A stretch of 64,000 nt of DNA from Aureispira anguillae (GTDB taxonomy: Bacteria > Bacteroidota > Bacteroidia > Chitinophagales > Saprospiraceae): assembly GCF_026000115.1 (NCBI RefSeq), contig NZ_AP026867.1:5568001-5632000 (forward strand), read 5' to 3'. Shown here piece by piece: positions 36,627 through 45,070 of the stretch (within the stretch, counting starts at the first letter, position 1; each line of letters opens with the position of its first letter). The position numbers were made by a program, and so were the translations under genes. The notes beneath the pieces were generated by a model. The model searched no databases. It was given only the letters and a program-made list of their open reading frames with translations, and was not told the origin of the DNA.

Positions 36627-36785
36627 ATGAAGAAAGAGACTACGATGAAGTTCTCAACAAAACTTCAATCAAAAGACTGGGGATACAACAAAAGAGCAAT
36701 ATTTTTTAGATCCTACTTATCCATTCAGCCTATGCGTACTTTAAATTTGTTTCCCAAACAAAGCATTAATGCTCTTTTAATCTAA
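36627..36785 (+). CDS. Possible 52-residue basic peptide
   Basis: An ATG preceded by GGAGAGGTAATCTTTT, unusual in this otherwise SD-poor window, opens a frame encoding MKKETTMKFSTKLQSKDWGY and ending in INALLI. The peptide is basic and lacks known motifs. It occupies the 612-base gap between the GH18-like unit and the transglycosylase gene, on the opposite strand to both. It could be a chance frame. Confidence 0.25.
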   Translation: MKKETTMKFSTKLQSKDWGYNKRAIFFRSYLSIQPMRTLNLFPKQSINALLI

Positions 36786-36863
36786 AAAATTACACCTACA
36801 CCAATTTAGTTCTTTTTTTGAAAAAGAATAAATAAAATTCAAGTTTATCTTGTAATAATAAAA

Positions 36864-36887
36864 AAGAGGTGCCATTTTGCACCTCTT
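36864..36887 (-). terminator. Terminator after the transglycosylase gene
   Basis: A 9-bp stem (36864-36872 with 36879-36887) with a 6-base loop precedes a T-rich run on the minus strand. It is about 120 bases after the stop of the transglycosylase gene. Confidence 0.7.
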
Positions 36888-37003
36888 GTATAGATTAAAA
36901 TATGATTAATTTATCATGAGCAACTGTTTTTCAACCATTGCTTGTTATCATTGATAAGTTTTTAGAGTTGAGCATAACTTATGCTCGTAGAATTTTAGGC
37001 TTC

Positions 37004-39100
37004 CTATTGTACTCTAATTTTCAGCTTCATTCCTTTTCTCAAAATAGTGCTGGTCGAAATATTATTTAACAACAAAATACTTCTAGCAGATATTCCTTGG
37101 TATTGTTTTTCAATGTCCCAGATCGTTTCTTTCTCCGTAACAATATGATATTGATACGTGTTGGCTAATTGCTTTTCTGCTGCCTTTTTTGCCTCCAACT
37201 CTTGCTTTTCTTTTAATGCTTTTGCGGCTTTTACCTTGTTAAGTTCGCTAGCTTTTTTTTTTGCTAATCGCTCCTTCTTAAGCACAGCAACTTCCTTCGT
37301 TAAATAAGAAAGTGTAGACACCTCTTCTGCACTAGTAGGGGTATACGCTTTAGCCTTGATAACCGCCTGCTCTTTGGATTGTATAGAGCGACTCAATTGT
37401 TTTACTTGCCTAGTTGCAGTAGCTTTTTTTATAGCAGCATCTTCAATCTTTTTTTGCGCTAAAGCAGCTTGTGAAACAGCAGGTTCACGTACTAAAGGTT
37501 GCTCTACTTTCTTTTCAATAATTTTAGGATTATTCTTAGTAGGAACCAGATACGAATTGGAGTTAGAGCTAGCATTATTTCTTAGTCTACGCCCACGGCT
37601 TCGATTTTTAGACACAGTTGTAATGACTTCTGTTTTTCTAGCTTTCTGAGCCGTCAATGCAGTTGCCTTGTTACTCAATTGATATGGATTTCCTTTGGTA
37701 GGAGCTGTTTTTAAATTAGAATTATTATTTCTATGGGTTGGATTTACGGATGAAGCAGCTATTTTTTGTGCTAATTTTTTGCTTTTTATCGTTACGTATA
37801 CGGGCGCAGTGACGGCCTTTTTCTTTTTGTCATCTAACCCAACTACTTTTAGAGAAGCAATAGAAATGCCTTTGATATTCTTGCGCACCTCTTTCTTAGC
37901 CCAAGCATCTTTAGGAACATAATACTTCCTAATGGCAATAACATCCCCTTTTTTGACTCGATAATTCGAAGGCAACCCATTCCAAAACAATAAATCTTGA
38001 CGAGAAAAACGATGCGCTCGCATCATTCTATTCAAATCTGCCTCAGTATTAACTCTACGAATACATTTAATTGGATTTTCTGTTTTCATAGACATAATGC
38101 GCTTCCATCCAGCCTCGTAGCCTCTCACCTTAGCCACAATACGAGCAGGCAAGACCAAAATGCTATTTTTGGAGCTAGAAGGCACATAGTTTTTGATGTA
38201 TCCAGGATTAAGTCGCTTAAGCGTGTCCTTATCTATTTTATACGTTTTGCTCAATTGAGAAAGCGTTTGATAACCTGGTTCTAGATGAATAGAATCTGTC
38301 AAGACTAAATCCGAAGGCAAACGCTTGGGTTTCAGTTCATGCAAATGATAAAACTCATAAGAGTAAGCCACGGCCATAAAATAAGGCACATACATTTGTG
38401 TTTCTCTAGGCAAAAATTTTCTGATGTCCCAAAAATTTTTGTCGTTTCCTTTTACATACTTATCTACACGCCCTGGACCACAATTATAAGCAGCCAACGC
38501 CAACGGCCAATCTCCATATCGCTTATACAAATTAGCCAACATAGTAGCAGCCGCATTAGAAGCCTTGTGCGTATCACTTCTTTCATCTAAATAAGAAGCT
38601 ACTTTTAAACCATACAACTTACCTGTTCCAGGAATAAATTGCCACAAGCCAACTGCCGAAGCATGAGATTTGGCAACAGCATTAAGATTAGACTCTACAA
38701 TAGGCAAATACTTAAGATGGTGGGGAATATTCTTGGCTGCTAAATATTCCTCAAAGATGGGGAAATACATTTCAGTTAAGCCCAAAGTACGCTCTGTAGC
38801 ACTTCTATAGCGCTCCGTTCTATGAATAATATGATTTTTAATGTCTGCGGTTAGACGATATTGAATGGCACCAGACATTTCCATAAAACGAGCACGATAA
38901 TGCTCATCGGTAAACGTAGGAAAATCAGGATCTTCATTAGGATAGTCATTCATCAAACCGCCCATTCCATCTACCAATAATTTACTCAAATCATCATTGA
39001 TCTCAGGAAAATCAGGGGAAGTGGCATAAGTCCAGTTGTAACAACACAAAGTCAATAAAACTAACCAAGTAGTTTTTAATGCAGTACAATTAAAATTCAT
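37004..39100 (-). CDS. mltD: Membrane-bound lytic transglycosylase, MltD-like
   Basis: A 698-residue exported protein: signal peptide ending CCYNWTYA, then an SLT domain at about residues 115-260 (LKYLPIVESNLNAVAKSHASAVGLWQFIPG, with the catalytic Glu in PIVES; GDWPLALAAYNCGPGRVD). Two LysM-like modules follow at about 275-400, then a long Lys/Ala-rich low-complexity stretch, and a final LysM (YQYHIVTEKETIWDIEKQYQG). It cleaves peptidoglycan glycan strands with 1,6-anhydro ring formation. The low-complexity insert is longer than in E. coli MltD. Own terminator; single-gene unit. Confidence 0.9.
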   Translation of the reverse strand: MNFNCTALKTTWLVLLTLCCYNWTYATSPDFPEINDDLSKLLVDGMGGLMNDYPNEDPDFPTFTDEHYRARFMEMSGAIQYRLTADIKNHIIHRTERYRSATERTLGLTEMYFPIFEEYLAAKNIPHHLKYLPIVESNLNAVAKSHASAVGLWQFIPGTGKLYGLKVASYLDERSDTHKASNAAATMLANLYKRYGDWPLALAAYNCGPGRVDKYVKGNDKNFWDIRKFLPRETQMYVPYFMAVAYSYEFYHLHELKPKRLPSDLVLTDSIHLEPGYQTLSQLSKTYKIDKDTLKRLNPGYIKNYVPSSSKNSILVLPARIVAKVRGYEAGWKRIMSMKTENPIKCIRRVNTEADLNRMMRAHRFSRQDLLFWNGLPSNYRVKKGDVIAIRKYYVPKDAWAKKEVRKNIKGISIASLKVVGLDDKKKKAVTAPVYVTIKSKKLAQKIAASSVNPTHRNNNSNLKTAPTKGNPYQLSNKATALTAQKARKTEVITTVSKNRSRGRRLRNNASSNSNSYLVPTKNNPKIIEKKVEQPLVREPAVSQAALAQKKIEDAAIKKATATRQVKQLSRSIQSKEQAVIKAKAYTPTSAEEVSTLSYLTKEVAVLKKERLAKKKASELNKVKAAKALKEKQELEAKKAAEKQLANTYQYHIVTEKETIWDIEKQYQGISARSILLLNNISTSTILRKGMKLKIRVQ

Positions 39101-39288
39101 TATTAGGTAGTATTTTGCTTATTAGGGGCTCTTGAATTGTATTTTTCTTTCTATCTAATTGAAACATAAACCCATTGAGGACGATCAATAGTTGGTCTTA
39201 TCTGAAAGCTTATTTTTGCCTCTCAATTCAATTATGAGTTTTAAGCTGACAGTAAAGTTAACAAAAAAATATTTTTTTTCAAAAAAAC

Positions 39289-39337
39289 AAAAACGAACAG
39301 AAAGAGCTATTCATTAGACGCTAACCTGTTCGTTTTT
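39289..39337 (-). terminator. Bidirectional hairpin after tatA
   Basis: Arms 39289-39300 and 39326-39337 are perfectly complementary (12 bp) round a 25-base loop. A long T-rich stretch follows on the minus strand, about 100 bases after the TatA stop. Confidence 0.7.
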
Positions 39338-39437
39338 ATGCTAGTTAACAACTATTCTTACAATAAAGCAAAAAAATAGCTATTTATTGCTCTTTGGGAG
39401 CAATATTAACGAATATTAATTTAAAGTAAGTTTAAAA

Positions 39438-39668
39438 TTAAGAAGCCTTTGAGTTTTCCTCAATTTTAATTTTTTCTTTATCCCCATCTTTCATCCCCTC
39501 TCTAAATTCTTTGGTTACCGAATCACGAGCATCATTAAACTCACGGACCCCTTTTCCTAAACCTCTCATCAATTCTGGTATTTTTTTACCACCAAACAAC
39601 AATAGGATGACAAAAAACACTAGGAGCATTTCAGGACCTAAGAATTGGAATAACAAAAATGTATTCAT
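39438..39668 (-). CDS. tatA: Twin-arginine translocase subunit TatA/TatE
   Basis: A 76-residue protein with one N-terminal TM helix ([18 protein letters not shown]) followed by [20 protein letters not shown], the standard TatA hinge and amphipathic helix, and a charged tail. It forms the Tat pore for folded proteins. No tatC lies in the window. Confidence 0.93.
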   Translation of the reverse strand: MNTFLLFQFLGPEMLLVFFVILLLFGGKKIPELMRGLGKGVREFNDARDSVTKEFREGMKDGDKEKIKIEENSKAS

Positions 39669-39764
39669 AATATATGGTATTTTTACTTAATAACTAATTG
39701 ATTTTTGACAAGACAAAAACAACCAACTATTGTTTTATATAATTTTACGTTTCTCTCTTTTCTA

Positions 39765-39772
39765 CAAAGATA
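39765..39772 (-). promoter_or_regulatory. Possible -7 box for tatA
   Basis: On the minus strand the sequence is TATCTTTG (TAnnTTTG), 97 bases before the TatA start. The -33 element is weak or absent. Confidence 0.35.
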
Positions 39773-39880
39773 CTACTTTTAATTGAATCTTTTGACTTGT
39801 AGAATTATAAAAGGCTTAAAGCCCATAAGTTAAATAATTGGGCAAAAGCTTAATACCCAATCTATTTAGCAATAAGATAA

Positions 39881-41128
39881 TTATTGCTTGTCGCTTTTTT
39901 GAGCTCTATAATACAAAACCGACGCTTTGAATTCTTGAAAAAGCTCATGGCTTCGCCTTTGTATATCGGCTGCTGTAATCGCATTGTACTTTGCCTTTTC
40001 TTCATTAATCATTGCTGCATCTCCTAATAATTCATAATAGCCCAGATTAATAGCCTTGTTGAGATTGTTCATTTCACCAAACTCTAGATTGTGCTCAATT
40101 CTATTTTGAAACTTTTCTACCGCATAATCACTCAACAGGTGTTTTTTGAGCTGTTCCAATTCTTCCCAGATTGCTTTTTCTGCTTCTTCCAAGCTAATTC
40201 CTTCTGCCAATTTGCCTTCTACAATCAACAGCCCCTTATCCATAGAAGCCGTGATATAAGCATCAATATTAACAAAAAATTCTTTCTCCTTGACCAAACT
40301 TTGATAAAGCTGCGAAGCATCTCCTTCTGCTAAAACATCGGTTATAAAATCATCGATATAATAATTCGTGCTATTCCGTTCAGCACTATGAAAAACCAAA
40401 TAGATTGCATCTAAAGGAACATTCGCACTTACCTCTAAGGTACGTTTTTCTGTTTGAATGGGTTCCAAAGGCATCTCGGTAGGGGGCATTTTCCGCTTTT
40501 TTATCTCTCCAAACCATTTTTGAGTTAGCACGAACACCTCTTCAGGGTTAATATTCCCACTGACACTAAGTATCGCATTATTAGGGCAATAAAACTGATC
40601 AAAAAAGACTTTAACATCCTCCAAACTTGCCTCTTCTATGTGTTTCGGTATTTTTCCTATCGTGGGAACTTGGTAAGGATGAACTTGATAAGCCAAGGGA
40701 CCTATATGGTGCCAAATATCTCCATAAGGTTCATTAAGACAACTTTCTTTAAATTCTTCTAGCACAACTTTTCTTTCCCGTTCCAATGTTTTCTCATTCA
40801 AATTCAAAGACAACATTCTATCTGCTTCCAACCACAGCGCCATTTCTATATTTTGACAAGGCATATACTCATAATAAACCGTCATATCCTGATTGGTAAA
40901 AGCATTATTCTCTCCCCCTGCCTGTTGGATATAATCATCAAAACTAGGTGCATTCTTTGATCCTCCAAACATGAGGTGTTCAAACAAATGTGCAAAACCA
41001 GACTTACCTTCTTGTTCATTTCTGGTTCCTACATTGTAGGTCATACAGACAGAAACCAAGGGGGTACTTTTATCTTGATGTACCAATAATTTCAACCCAT
41101 TATCCAACTGGTATCGTGTAAATTCCAT
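39881..41128 (-). CDS. M16 family zinc peptidase
   Basis: A 415-residue insulinase-type protein. The zinc motif HLFEH is at residues 47-51 (HXXEH) with a further Glu in RERKVVLEEFKE. The rest contains the M16 N- and C-halves (YCPNNAILSVSGNINPEEV). No signal peptide is seen. It matches processing-peptidase-like zinc proteases, which often work as pairs; a second subunit is not adjacent. Confidence 0.92.
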   Translation of the reverse strand: MEFTRYQLDNGLKLLVHQDKSTPLVSVCMTYNVGTRNEQEGKSGFAHLFEHLMFGGSKNAPSFDDYIQQAGGENNAFTNQDMTVYYEYMPCQNIEMALWLEADRMLSLNLNEKTLERERKVVLEEFKESCLNEPYGDIWHHIGPLAYQVHPYQVPTIGKIPKHIEEASLEDVKVFFDQFYCPNNAILSVSGNINPEEVFVLTQKWFGEIKKRKMPPTEMPLEPIQTEKRTLEVSANVPLDAIYLVFHSAERNSTNYYIDDFITDVLAEGDASQLYQSLVKEKEFFVNIDAYITASMDKGLLIVEGKLAEGISLEEAEKAIWEELEQLKKHLLSDYAVEKFQNRIEHNLEFGEMNNLNKAINLGYYELLGDAAMINEEKAKYNAITAADIQRRSHELFQEFKASVLYYRAQKSDKQ

Positions 41129-41334
41129 TTTATTACTGTAAATCTTTTCGTTCTTTTCTAAATCAATCTCTAGATCCTTTTGAGGAATTCCCCTTGCATT
41201 TATTGCACCATTTCAGTAGTCCATTCAAAAAACTTCTCCAATTGATTGTCAATCAAACATCTCTAACACATAAAAACCATCAAACTGGCAATCAACTATG
41301 TAAGCAGTACTTTTTTAGTTCTTTATTAAAAAAC

Positions 41335-41566
41335 GGTTCTTTGACAAATTGTGTGCTACTAATTATACGGTAAGGTGATATTATTCTATTTGGGGATATT
41401 AGAGCATAGACCACGTTGTTGTTAGATCGCTTCGCTTTTAGACTATATAGCTGCAATTCATACCTATATAGTCTAAAAGCGAAGCGATCTAATTTCTAAA
41501 ATCTAATACCCAAACGGTACAATTAAGACCATTAATTAAAATTTCCACACGATTTGTCAAAGAACG
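41335..41566. repeat. Long imperfect inverted-repeat element with perfect inner hairpin
   Basis: The gap between the M16 gene and the divergent LutB-like gene contains nested inverted repeats. The outer arms 41335-41355 and 41546-41566 match at 19 of 21 positions. The inner arms 41422-41450 and 41464-41492 are a perfect 29-bp pair round a 13-base loop and contain GATCGCTTCGCTTTTAGAC. Between them TTTGGGGATATTAG pairs partly with CTAATACCCAAA. The whole could fold into a long hairpin or be a MITE-like remnant. No coding potential. Confidence 0.75.
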
Positions 41567-41638
41567 AAAAAAATTAAAAAATTGCATGGGCTACTACTTC
41601 TTAAACAGCCAAAGCCCCAAAAGGATTGCAAAATTAGT

Positions 41639-41646
41639 TATTTTTG
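41639..41646 (+). promoter_or_regulatory. Possible -7 box for the LutB-like gene
   Basis: TATTTTTG at this position fits TAnnTTTG and lies about 110 bases before the chosen ATG. No obvious TTTG is found at -33. Confidence 0.35.
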
Positions 41647-41754
41647 TGATAACTTTAATCAATACTTTCTGAAGTTGTTAAATTTAGCGTACTATTAATT
41701 ATTATCTCTTTGGGCTATCCAAGCCTTTACATTTCTTTCTATAAGCATTTGTCA

Positions 41755-43134
41755 ATGAATAACCGTCTTGTTACCTTTCTAGAAAAATCTGAAGAAAAAG
41801 CATTTTCAAAAGAACACCGAAAACGCTTGAAATTTAACATGGGTAAATACCATACAAAAGTTGCCTTGGGTAAACAACAGTTTCAAGATTTAGAACAGGC
41901 TCGCCAAACGGCAAAAAACATAAAAGCTTATACGGTCGCTAATTTAGCTCAATTACTACAAGAATTTGAGGAAAAGTTTACCGCTCGAGGAGGAAAAGTC
42001 ATTTGGGCGGAAAACATCAGTCAAGCTCAAGATGCAATTAGCCAAATCATGAAAGAAAAAGCAGCTAAAGTAGTTGTGAAATCTAAGTCCATGATTACAG
42101 AAGAAATTCAACTCAATCGCTTACTAGAAGAACAAAATATTGAAGTACTGGAAACAGATTTAGGGGAATTTATTGTACAAGTAAAAGGAGAAGCCCCTTA
42201 TCATATTGTAACACCTGCAATGCATTTATCCAAAGAAGACATTGCAGAGTTGTTTCACGAAAAATTCGACACTCCCTTAACTGCGACTCCTGAAGAGCTC
42301 ACCGCTTATGTTCGAAAAGTATTAAGAGCACGTTTTGCACAAGCGGATATTGGTATCTCAGGCGGAAATTTTTTATTGGCCGATACAGGCTCTATGGTTT
42401 TGGTAGAAAATGAAGGAAATGCACGTTTAACCACGACCTTACCCAAAACGCATATTGCAATTGTAGGAATTGAGAAAATGATTCCTTCCATCGAACAACT
42501 TGATTTGTTCTTGCCACTCTTGGCAACTTATGGAACGGGGCAAAATATGACGGTTTACAACACGATATTAAGTGGTCCTAAACAAACACACGAAATAGAT
42601 GGTCCTGAAGACATGTATATTATCCTATTAGATAATGGGCGTAGTTCTATTATGCAGGATGAATATATGCGAGAATCGATGTACTGCATTCGCTGCGGTT
42701 CTTGCCTCAACAATTGCCCTGTTTATCAAACCATTGGGGGACATACTTATGATAGCCCTTATAGTGGCCCTATAGGTGCTGTGATTAGCCCACATTTGGG
42801 AATTGGAGATTTTGAAGACAACACTCACCTCAGCCATGCTTCCTCTCTATGTGGTAGTTGTACAGAAAATTGTCCTGTTAATATCAACTTGCACAAAATG
42901 CTGCTGTATAATCGCTCGTACGAAGAGGCTGAAAACTTACGCCCCAAATCCGAACAATTTATGTGGAAAGCTTGGCGAACGGCTATGCTTAGTCGCTCCA
43001 TGATGAATGCTCCTTCATTTAGCAAAAATCTAGTGGGAAATTTGTTTTTATCAAAGGCTTGGGGAGAACGAAGAACATTTCCTAAATTTCCTAAATATAC
43101 TTTTAATCAATTGTGGAAAAAAGGAAAAGTCTAA
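41755..43134 (+). CDS. LutB/LldF-type iron-sulfur protein
   Basis: A 459-residue protein from ATG 41755 (MNNRLVTFLEKSEEKAFSKE), chosen because it matches the usual LutB start; 15 residues upstream are poor. An N-terminal LUD domain (about 50-290, ISGGNFLLADTGSMVLVENEGN) is followed by two 4Fe-4S clusters: CIRCGSCLNNCPVY and CGSCTENCPVN. Such proteins form the L-lactate dehydrogenase complex with LutA and LutC in other bacteria. Neither partner is adjacent, so the electron donor here is uncertain. Confidence 0.85.
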   Translation: MNNRLVTFLEKSEEKAFSKEHRKRLKFNMGKYHTKVALGKQQFQDLEQARQTAKNIKAYTVANLAQLLQEFEEKFTARGGKVIWAENISQAQDAISQIMKEKAAKVVVKSKSMITEEIQLNRLLEEQNIEVLETDLGEFIVQVKGEAPYHIVTPAMHLSKEDIAELFHEKFDTPLTATPEELTAYVRKVLRARFAQADIGISGGNFLLADTGSMVLVENEGNARLTTTLPKTHIAIVGIEKMIPSIEQLDLFLPLLATYGTGQNMTVYNTILSGPKQTHEIDGPEDMYIILLDNGRSSIMQDEYMRESMYCIRCGSCLNNCPVYQTIGGHTYDSPYSGPIGAVISPHLGIGDFEDNTHLSHASSLCGSCTENCPVNINLHKMLLYNRSYEEAENLRPKSEQFMWKAWRTAMLSRSMMNAPSFSKNLVGNLFLSKAWGERRTFPKFPKYTFNQLWKKGKV

Positions 43135-43199
43135 TCTTCAATTATATATGACTAAAGTCAGATTGAGTCTTAGAATTATATATTTCTAAAAAAAAAGCT

Positions 43200-43207
43200 T
43201 ATTTTTG
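43200..43207 (+). promoter_or_regulatory. Possible -7 box for the ECF sigma factor gene
   Basis: TATTTTTG fits TAnnTTTG, about 135 bases before the GTG start. The preceding 60 bases are AT-rich with no clear TTTG. Confidence 0.3.
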
Positions 43208-43341
43208 GAAACTATGCTTGACAAATTAAGGTATATTAATAGAATATTATATTCTGTACCTTTATTAGGTTCAAATCTAAGAAATATCTTTACTCCTTTG
43301 TCAAACATTGGTAATAATTTCAACCAAAACACAATATCACC

Positions 43342-43974
43342 GTGGAAAACGAAAACGAATACCTCGAAGAAGAAGTTGACCAACAAGAAGAAGTTCCTGC
43401 AGCTACACCTGAGCAATTAGCTGTGTTTAACAACGAATTAATGCCACAAATTGATGCGCTTTATAACTTTGCATTCCACCTTTGTTACAACGAAGAAGAT
43501 GCTAATGACTTGGTGCAAGAAACCTATTTAAAGGCATTTCGATTTATAGATAAATATATTCAAGGAACTAATGCGAAGGCTTGGTTGTTTAAAATATTAA
43601 AGAACGCCTTTATTAATCAATATCGAAAAAGAAGCAAACGCCCAACGCAAGTAGACTATGAGGAAATCGCTTCTTACCATGATAGTGAAGATGCTAGTTA
43701 TGTAGATTTCTTTGATTTAAGAGAAGAAATTTTTCAAGGAATGATGGGAGATGAAGTAACCAATGCTATTAATGCATTGCCAATTGATTTCCGAACTGTT
43801 ATTCTGCTTTGTGACATTGAAGGTTTTACTTATGAAGAAATATCAAAAATAATTGATACGCCTATTGGTACAGTGAGATCTAGGTTACATCGGGCTAGAA
43901 ACATGCTTAAAGAGCGTTTAACGGATTACGCCAATTCTATGGGGTACAAAGACAAACGTGGGAAAAAAAAATAA
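43342..43974 (+). CDS. ECF-type RNA polymerase sigma factor
   Basis: A 210-residue sigma-70 family protein. The acidic N-terminal 30 residues (ENENEYLEEEVDQQEEV) precede sigma region 2 (YNFAFHLCYNEEDANDLVQETYLKAFRF and AWLFKILKNAFINQYRKRSK) and region 4 (PIDFRTVILLCDIEGFTYEEIS, IGTVRSRLHRARNML). The start is GTG at 43342; an internal ATG at 43441 would cut off the acidic leader. It is followed 200 bases later by a small probable anti-sigma gene. The target regulon is not visible. Confidence 0.9.
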   Translation: MENENEYLEEEVDQQEEVPAATPEQLAVFNNELMPQIDALYNFAFHLCYNEEDANDLVQETYLKAFRFIDKYIQGTNAKAWLFKILKNAFINQYRKRSKRPTQVDYEEIASYHDSEDASYVDFFDLREEIFQGMMGDEVTNAINALPIDFRTVILLCDIEGFTYEEISKIIDTPIGTVRSRLHRARNMLKERLTDYANSMGYKDKRGKKK

Positions 43975-44177
43975 TTTTGTGATTTTAATGACAGAGAATT
44001 TTACAAATTGGCATAGTAATAGTTTAAAGTCTAAATAAGTAAAATTTTCTGTTATCAATAATAACTCGCAGTTCTACCTAACATCATGTGTTATAAACAT
44101 TTTATTTAACCAATAAGAATATGAACTGTTATTAAAATAATCTATTTAGTTCTATTTATATTAAAAAAGTAAGTATT

Positions 44178-44417
44178 ATGAAAACATCTGGCAATCCAGG
44201 GGAATTCCAAAGAAGATTAGTTATGTATCTTGATGGAGCCCTTTCAAACCAAGAATCACGTGAATTTTTAACTGATGTCAAAAATTCTCCAGAGCAATTA
44301 GCTAAATTGCAAAAAGAAAAATCTTTTCGTGAATTTCTTCGCAAAAAAGTAAATCGCCGCAGTGTTTCTCCAGCACTCATCAATAGCATTAAGTCTAAAA
44401 TTAAATCTTCTCTCTAA
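44178..44417 (+). CDS. Small probable anti-sigma factor
   Basis: A 79-residue soluble protein (GEFQRRLVMYLDGALSNQES, ending in a basic helix). The helix RRLVMYLDGALSNQES is reminiscent of anti-sigma domains, which begin with a helix and LDGEL-like motif. It lacks the zinc-binding His-Cys-Cys set common in that family. Position after an ECF sigma gene supports the role; sequence alone does not prove it. Confidence 0.6.
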   Translation: MKTSGNPGEFQRRLVMYLDGALSNQESREFLTDVKNSPEQLAKLQKEKSFREFLRKKVNRRSVSPALINSIKSKIKSSL

Positions 44418-44629
44418 AACGCTTTCTGTTGCCCCTTTTATAATAAACGTCATTTCTACTCTTTAGCCCCCAGCGATAATAAGAAGTAGAAAATAGTTCA
44501 CAGGAATAAATAGACGTTATTACTGTAATAATTCGCTCCCTGTATAGTGTTATATAGCCGATTTTTACACGAATAACCGACTTACTAAATAGGACTTTGT
44601 GTCGTATTTTAAATCGTTACACAAAGATC

Positions 44630-44664
44630 AAAAAAGGAATTAATCTAAGATTAATTCCTTTTTT
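44630..44664 (+). terminator. Bidirectional terminator between sigma/anti-sigma and the ubiquitin-like unit
   Basis: A 16-bp perfect stem (44630-44645 with 44649-44664) begins with A and ends with T on both strands. It lies about 210 bases after the anti-sigma stop, and insulates the ubiquitin-like unit from it. The loop would be at least three bases. Confidence 0.8.
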
Positions 44665-45070
44665 GTTTCATCAAATACACCTCCATCCGTGACATAGCTT
44701 TTAGGCATACAACTGGTAGACCTATCGTTTCTCTCCTCCTCTTATCTCATCTTTTTCTTCCTATTTCTAATTCTCTAAAAAAAAACACGCATATATTCAT
44801 TTATTGTATTTTTTCAAAAAAAAGAAAGCACAATAAACTAATTGTCAACCATAAAAAAGCACTCTTACAAAAAAACATAAAAATAAAAATCATGTTTTTT
44901 TTTATTTTTTTAGGGGGATATATCCCTTTTGCCGACTATTCAATAAAGTTACCTATGAAAATGTTAGTAAAAATAAACAAGAAAAAATAATACATTTTTC
45001 ACTCAACATTAAGCTCAAATTAGGTCTTTTTTTTAAATCAAAATATTTAAAAAATAAAAATAATTTAAAA
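44665..45070. other. Very AT-rich leader of the ubiquitin-like unit
   Basis: These 406 bases hold no gene. They are dominated by A/T runs, with one palindrome, GGGATATATCCC at 44915-44926, standing out as a GC patch that might be an operator. No TAnnTTTG promoter was found in the last 150 bases, so the promoter is unclear. AT richness above the neighbours may reflect transfer. Confidence 0.5.
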
